A DNA stretch of 27,878 bases from an uncultured Clostridia bacterium (GTDB taxonomy: Bacteria; Bacillota; Clostridia; Oscillospirales; Butyricicoccaceae). The notes under the pieces were generated by a model. That model was not told the origin of the DNA and did no database searches. It saw only the letters and a list, made by a program, of their open reading frames with translations. Both the position numbers and the translations under genes were made by a program. Where the stretch lies: assembly GCA_910589115.1 (NCBI GenBank), contig CAJUSB010000036.1:1-27878 (forward strand), given 5' to 3'. Below are positions 24,238-27,878 of the stretch, piece after piece (position 1 is the first letter of the stretch; each line of letters begins with the position of its first letter).

Positions 24238-25302
24238 ATGAAAATGACATTTCGGTGGTATGGCGAAGGCAATGACTCGGTAACGCTGGAACAAATCCGG
24301 CAAATCCCGGGTGTAGAAGGAATTGTATGGGCGCTGCACCACAAACAGCCGGGCGAGATCTGGGAACCCGAAGAAATTGCAGCGGAAGCGGCACGGATTG
24401 AACGTGCAGGATTTCATATGGATGTAGTGGAATCGGTAAATGTCCATGATGATATCAAGATTGGCCGACCCACGCGTGACCAGTATATTGAGAACTATAA
24501 AGCGACCTTACATCATCTGGCAGATGCCGGAGTAAAGGTAGTTACTTATAATTTCATGCCTGTATTTGACTGGACACGTACGGATCTATTTCATCCGATG
24601 GCGGACGGTTCAACCGCGCTGTATTATCAGAAGGATCTCATCCGAGAGGACCCAATGGAGATGGCCAATTATATTTTAGAGGGGTGCAAGGGGTACACTA
24701 TGCCTGGCTGGGAGCCGGAGCGTATGGCCAAGCTGCGCGAATTATTTGAAGATTACGCGCCAGTGACCAAAGAAAAGCTGTGGGAAAATCTGAAATATTT
24801 CCTGGAGGCGATTATGCCCACCTGTGAGGAGACCGGTATCAAAATGGCAATTCATCAGGACGATCCCCCCTGGGATATTTTCGGACTGCCGCGTCTGCTG
24901 GTTGACCGAGCGGCAATCGAGCGTTTCCTGAAAATGGTGGATCATCCGAATAACTGCCTGTGCCTGTGTTCGGGCTCGCTGGGCGCCAATCCGGAGAATA
25001 ATGTTGCTGAAATTATCCGCAGCTGCTGTGACCGCATTGCGTTCGCCCACATCCGCAATGTGAAACATTTCGACAACGGCGATTTCAGTGAAGCATCCCA
25101 CCGCGACTGCGACGGTGACACCGGAATCCTCGACATTGTGAAAGCATATCACGACTGCGGCTATACCGGTTATGTCCGCCCCGACCACGGACGGCATATT
25201 TGGGGCGAACAGTGCCGCCCCGGCTACGGCCTGTATGACCGTGCGCTGGGCGTAATGTACCTGCTCGGTGCCTGGGATATGCTCGAAAAATGCGGCTGCT
25301 GA
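24238..25302 (+). CDS. uxuA: Mannonate dehydratase
   Basis: Dehydrates D-mannonate to 2-keto-3-deoxy-D-gluconate in hexuronate breakdown; a metal-dependent TIM-barrel enzyme. The 354 residues start MKMTFRWYGEGNDSVTLEQI, characteristic of the family. Further conserved motifs are YNFMPVFDWTRT, MAIHQDDPPW, CLCSGSLG and the C-terminal YVRPDHGRHIWGE. The ATG at 24238 follows GGAGG (24225-24229); an upstream ATG at 24223 precedes that ribosome site and is unlikely. It is probably co-transcribed with dctPQM despite the 219-bp gap holding R6, since no clear promoter lies between. Confidence 0.96.
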   Translation: MKMTFRWYGEGNDSVTLEQIRQIPGVEGIVWALHHKQPGEIWEPEEIAAEAARIERAGFHMDVVESVNVHDDIKIGRPTRDQYIENYKATLHHLADAGVKVVTYNFMPVFDWTRTDLFHPMADGSTALYYQKDLIREDPMEMANYILEGCKGYTMPGWEPERMAKLRELFEDYAPVTKEKLWENLKYFLEAIMPTCEETGIKMAIHQDDPPWDIFGLPRLLVDRAAIERFLKMVDHPNNCLCLCSGSLGANPENNVAEIIRSCCDRIAFAHIRNVKHFDNGDFSEASHRDCDGDTGILDIVKAYHDCGYTGYVRPDHGRHIWGEQCRPGYGLYDRALGVMYLLGAWDMLEKCGC

Positions 25303-25382
25303 TACAATCCCCGTTGGCCGCTTCATTATAAATCCAGTTTTCCTTTTGCAGGTGTTATAAACAAGTAGATGGTAGGAAAAGT

Positions 25383-25423
25383 CCCCTGGGGAATACATTT
25401 CTGTATTTCCCAGGGGGTTTTTT
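25383..25423. terminator. Terminator between uxuA and ldh
   Basis: CCCCTGGGGAATACA (25383-25397) pairs with TGTATTTCCCAGGGG (25402-25416) apart from one mismatch, followed by TTTTTT on the plus strand. The minus side has ACTTTT, so it can serve both convergent genes. Confidence 0.92.
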
Positions 25424-25459
25424 AGAATGATTGATTTCCTGCCGTGCAAAAACTGCTTC

Positions 25460-26404
25460 TTACATACCGATTTCGTCAAGCAGCGTGCGTAATTTTTTTG
25501 CGGAGGACAGCAGCCGCCAGTGTTCTTCTTCGCTCAGCGGAAGGTCAAGAACCGCCTCTACGCCATTTCGTCCGACCACGGCCGGAAGCCCCAGACATAC
25601 CTCGCTCACACCATAGTGTCCAGTCACCAGTGACGACACTGGCAGCACAGAATGTTCATCCCGCACAATAGCCTCGGCAATGCGGCGCACAGTCATGCCA
25701 ATCGCATAATAGGTTGCGCCCTTCCCCTCAATAATGGAGTAGGCAGCATCCCGCACATTTTCATAAATTTGATTCATTGCAGAGAAGGAAAAATCCTTTC
25801 CAACGGCTTCACAGTAACCCGAAAGGTCTACCCCCGAAACATTTGCGGATGACCAAACAGCAAGCTCACTGTCCCCGTGTTCACCGATAATAAACGCGTG
25901 TACGTTCCGGCTGTCTACGCCTAGATACTGACCGAGCAGGTATTTCAGACGGGCGGTATCCAGCACCGTTCCGGAGCCGATAACGTGACCGGGCGGAAGC
26001 GTTGCCATTTTCCGCGCCATATAGGTCAGGATATCGACCGGATTGGACAAAATCAGTAAAATACATTCGTGATTGACTTCACAGATTTGACTGACAATGG
26101 ACTGCAAAATATCATGGTTTCGGCCAAGCAGTTCAATTCTCGTTTCTCCGGGCTTTTGGTTAGCCCCTGCCGCAATAATGACAAGGCCGCAGTCATGCAG
26201 ATCACTATAATCCCCCGCCCGCACTAAGCAGGGCCGCGCAAAGGAAATACCATGGTTAATGTCAGATGCTTCCCCCTCTGCGCGTTTCCGGTTATAGTCA
26301 ATCAGCACCAGCTCGGAAAACAATCCGCTGTTCGCCAGCGTAAAGGCCGAAGTTGCCCCGACAAAGCCAACGCCGATTACTGCACATTTTTGTATATTTA
26401 CCAT
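25460..26404 (-). CDS. ldh: L-lactate dehydrogenase
   Basis: Reduces pyruvate to L-lactate with NADH, regenerating NAD+ in fermentation. 314 residues from the ATG at 26404, chosen because AAAAGGGAG lies 9 bases upstream and it begins directly before the Rossmann strand. Visible: GVGFVG (11-16), Asp36 selecting NAD, Gln83 and Arg89 in the substrate loop NQKPGETR (Gln marks lactate rather than malate specificity), Asp149/Arg152 and catalytic His176 in GEHGDSE. His169 fits one allosteric fructose-1,6-bisphosphate site residue, while Lys154 replaces the usual Arg, so activation may be altered. Monocistronic; no Rex box was seen. Confidence 0.95.
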   Translation of the reverse strand: MVNIQKCAVIGVGFVGATSAFTLANSGLFSELVLIDYNRKRAEGEASDINHGISFARPCLVRAGDYSDLHDCGLVIIAAGANQKPGETRIELLGRNHDILQSIVSQICEVNHECILLILSNPVDILTYMARKMATLPPGHVIGSGTVLDTARLKYLLGQYLGVDSRNVHAFIIGEHGDSELAVWSSANVSGVDLSGYCEAVGKDFSFSAMNQIYENVRDAAYSIIEGKGATYYAIGMTVRRIAEAIVRDEHSVLPVSSLVTGHYGVSEVCLGLPAVVGRNGVEAVLDLPLSEEEHWRLLSSAKKLRTLLDEIGM

Positions 26405-26596
26405 AAATCGCCGCTCCCTTTTTTGGTTTGTCTGCGTAGTATGCGCAGGCTGTACATGCTTTATCCGCCGCACAGAAGCACTGCATAAACAGCAGCAATA
26501 TTCGATTGTATTTGCCTATATTTTTTCTATTTTGCCGATTTATTGCGTGAAAAAGTATCGTTTTGGGAATCTTGTATTGCGCATACGGGCGGATTA

Positions 26597-26605
26597 TGAT
26601 ATAAT
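26597..26605 (+). promoter_or_regulatory. Extended -10 promoter of the DUF445 gene
   Basis: TG-A-TATAAT is an extended -10 with a poor -35 (TTGCGC, 17 bases earlier). The 90-nt leader holds two hairpins, GACTGTC/GACAGTC (26622-26654) and GGGCTT/AAGCCC (26660-26676), the second 4 bases before the ribosome site AAGGAAG. Confidence 0.55.
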
Positions 26606-26695
26606 GATAGAAATTATTGCGGACTGTCTGCAAATTTCCGTCAGAATGACAGTCTGTCAGGGCTTTGTACAAGCCCATGGAAGGAAGTTGATCTC

Positions 26696-27604
26696 ATGAC
26701 AGCCAGCGCATTTTTTGCGCCGCTGATTGGCGGTGTGATTGGATATATTACGAATGACATCGCTATAAAAATGCTGTTCCGCCCCCGGAAAGCGATTTAT
26801 ATCGGCAGTTGGAAGGTCCCGTTTACGCCGGGGCTTATCCCACAGCAGAAAGAACGGATTGCCCGTTCAATCGGGGATGTCGTAAGTGCGCAGCTGCTGG
26901 ATACCGAAACCCTGCGGGCCGCCGTCCTTTCCGAAGAAAGCATTGACCTGCTCCGTACTAAAATCACGGCGTTTATCGACAGTTTTTCCACCTGCGAAGA
27001 CACCGCCGAAGAACTCGCAGTCCGTTGGTTCGGGCAGGAAAATTTTGACCGGGCGGCCGGTGCAGCAGAATCCGCCATTGAAGAACTGCTGCTGCATAAG
27101 CTGACCGAATCCAATTTGGGCACGGAAATTGTTTCGCGCTGTATGGAATTGCTCCGAGGAAAGCTCGGCTTTGGCTTGCAGTCTATATTTTTCCAACAGG
27201 ATTTTATGGGCATGATTGAATCTGCTATCGGTTCAGTGATTGATGAGCTGTTGCAGCAGCTGGCCCCCGATTTAATTCATTCAGAAGTGCAAAAGCTCAG
27301 CCAAGAGATGCGTGACAAACGGCTGTGTGATATTTACGCCGAAAATCAAGAGCGAATTCCGGAATTAGTCGATCATCTGATTTCCCTGTATGAAAAATTA
27401 CTGGGCGATAACCTTGACAAACTCGTACAGGCTGTTGATATCAGCGGGATTATCCGCAGTAAAATTTCTGCTTTCGATGCAGAAGAGTTGGAAAAACTGA
27501 TATTTGAAATTATGAAAAAAGAGCTGAACGCAATCGTGTATTTGGGTGCATTACTTGGCTTTTTGATGGGATTCCTGAATTTGTTCCTAATGAATTTTGC
27601 GTGA
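26696..27604 (+). CDS. DUF445 family membrane protein (YheB-like)
   Basis: 302 residues. The N terminus has a membrane helix and the family signature GYITNDIAIKMLFRPRKAIY followed by PFTPGLIPQQKERIARSIG. A long helical region (about 55-275) carries no known catalytic motif. A C-terminal membrane helix (about 278-298) closes it, so the central part probably forms a soluble helical module anchored at both ends. The function of DUF445/YheB proteins is not established. The gene stands alone, divergent from ldh. A weak AT-rich stem (27651-27665) follows it. Confidence 0.88.
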   Translation: MTASAFFAPLIGGVIGYITNDIAIKMLFRPRKAIYIGSWKVPFTPGLIPQQKERIARSIGDVVSAQLLDTETLRAAVLSEESIDLLRTKITAFIDSFSTCEDTAEELAVRWFGQENFDRAAGAAESAIEELLLHKLTESNLGTEIVSRCMELLRGKLGFGLQSIFFQQDFMGMIESAIGSVIDELLQQLAPDLIHSEVQKLSQEMRDKRLCDIYAENQERIPELVDHLISLYEKLLGDNLDKLVQAVDISGIIRSKISAFDAEELEKLIFEIMKKELNAIVYLGALLGFLMGFLNLFLMNFA

Positions 27605-27702
27605 TATATTCAACCAAAATATAAAAATATAGATGATTAAAAAATTACCCTGAATTCGTAATTCATTATATTTTTAATTATTATTTATTCCGCATGATAC
27701 CA

Positions 27703-27732
27703 CCCAGCCCGCCGTCCTTTTGGCGGGCTGGG
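27703..27732 (+). repeat. H4 hairpin, conserved-loop family
   Basis: 11-bp perfect stem CCCAGCCCGCC/GGCGGGCTGGG around loop GTCCTTTT. It precedes R7 on the plus strand. Confidence 0.88.
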
Positions 27733-27766
27733 CAGAACGCAGCAAGAAAATTTGAACGCACCAAAG

Positions 27767-27878
27767 CCCCCGTCCCCGCCGCAGCGGAGAAAAGCTGCGT
27801 CAGCAGCTTGGGGTCTGGGGCTTAAGCCCCAGCGGGTGCAGGGCAGAGCCCGCCGGGAGTCCAGAGGGCAGCGCCCTC
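27767..27878 (+). repeat. Mosaic hairpin repeat R7 (cut by window end)
   Basis: Near reverse-complement of R1. Stems AAGCTGC/GCAGCTT, GGGGC/GCCCC and AGGGC/GCCCT are the same as in R1 while the loops differ (GTCA, TTAA, AGC). It continues past the right edge. Confidence 0.85.

Overview
The window looks like chromosomal sequence from an anaerobic gut Firmicute, most likely an Oscillospirales (Ruminococcaceae/Butyricicoccaceae-like) bacterium. That placement rests on Firmicute-type NrdR, LCP and DUF445 proteins, strong AGGAGG ribosome sites, consensus sigma-A promoters, fermentative enzymes (pyruvate kinase, L-lactate dehydrogenase), and GC-rich palindromic intergenic repeats. The taxon is an inference. 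I see no rRNA, tRNA, CRISPR array, insertion sequence or prophage.

Left part (1-9400), housekeeping genes: nrdR and a sugar-phosphate isomerase-like TIM barrel on the minus strand; a secreted N-acetylmuramoyl-L-alanine amidase, pyruvate kinase, an LCP cell-wall ligase and a DUF349 repeat protein on the plus strand; then a pentapeptide-repeat protein and a HAD phosphatase on the minus strand. A perfect sigma-A promoter at 257-285 fires leftward out of the window and reaches a hairpin terminator about 120 nt after its likely start, so it may make a small RNA or an attenuated leader.

Sugar-acid locus 1 (9697-15264, minus): a LacI-type regulator, a tripartite tricarboxylate transporter (tctC-tctB-tctA) and a YiaK-type 2,3-diketo-L-gulonate reductase. 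Three near-identical palindromes lie in the two promoter regions. Two of them sit just downstream of the -10 boxes, so the regulator probably controls both the operon and itself.

Middle (15400-18850): glutamine-dependent NAD+ synthetase, whose predicted 5' leader contains a whole repeat element, and an AraC/GyrI-like regulator.

Sugar-acid locus 2 (18884-25423): a GntR/FCD regulator and a zinc alcohol dehydrogenase (minus), divergent from a TRAP transporter (dctP-dctQ-dctM) and mannonate dehydratase (uxuA). The divergent promoters carry matched operator-like sequences directly after each -10 box. The set fits uptake and breakdown of a hexuronate-derived acid such as L-gulonate or D-mannonate to 2-keto-3-deoxygluconate. 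Lactate dehydrogenase and a DUF445 membrane protein follow.

The most unusual feature is a family of composite repeats between genes. Seven mosaic elements (R1-R7) are built from short hairpins whose stems are conserved while their loops differ. Four of them are preceded at a fixed side by a long hairpin (H1-H4) whose outer stem changes completely, with compensating changes, around an almost invariant loop, GTCCTTTT. This covariation suggests selection on a folded RNA or single-stranded DNA form.
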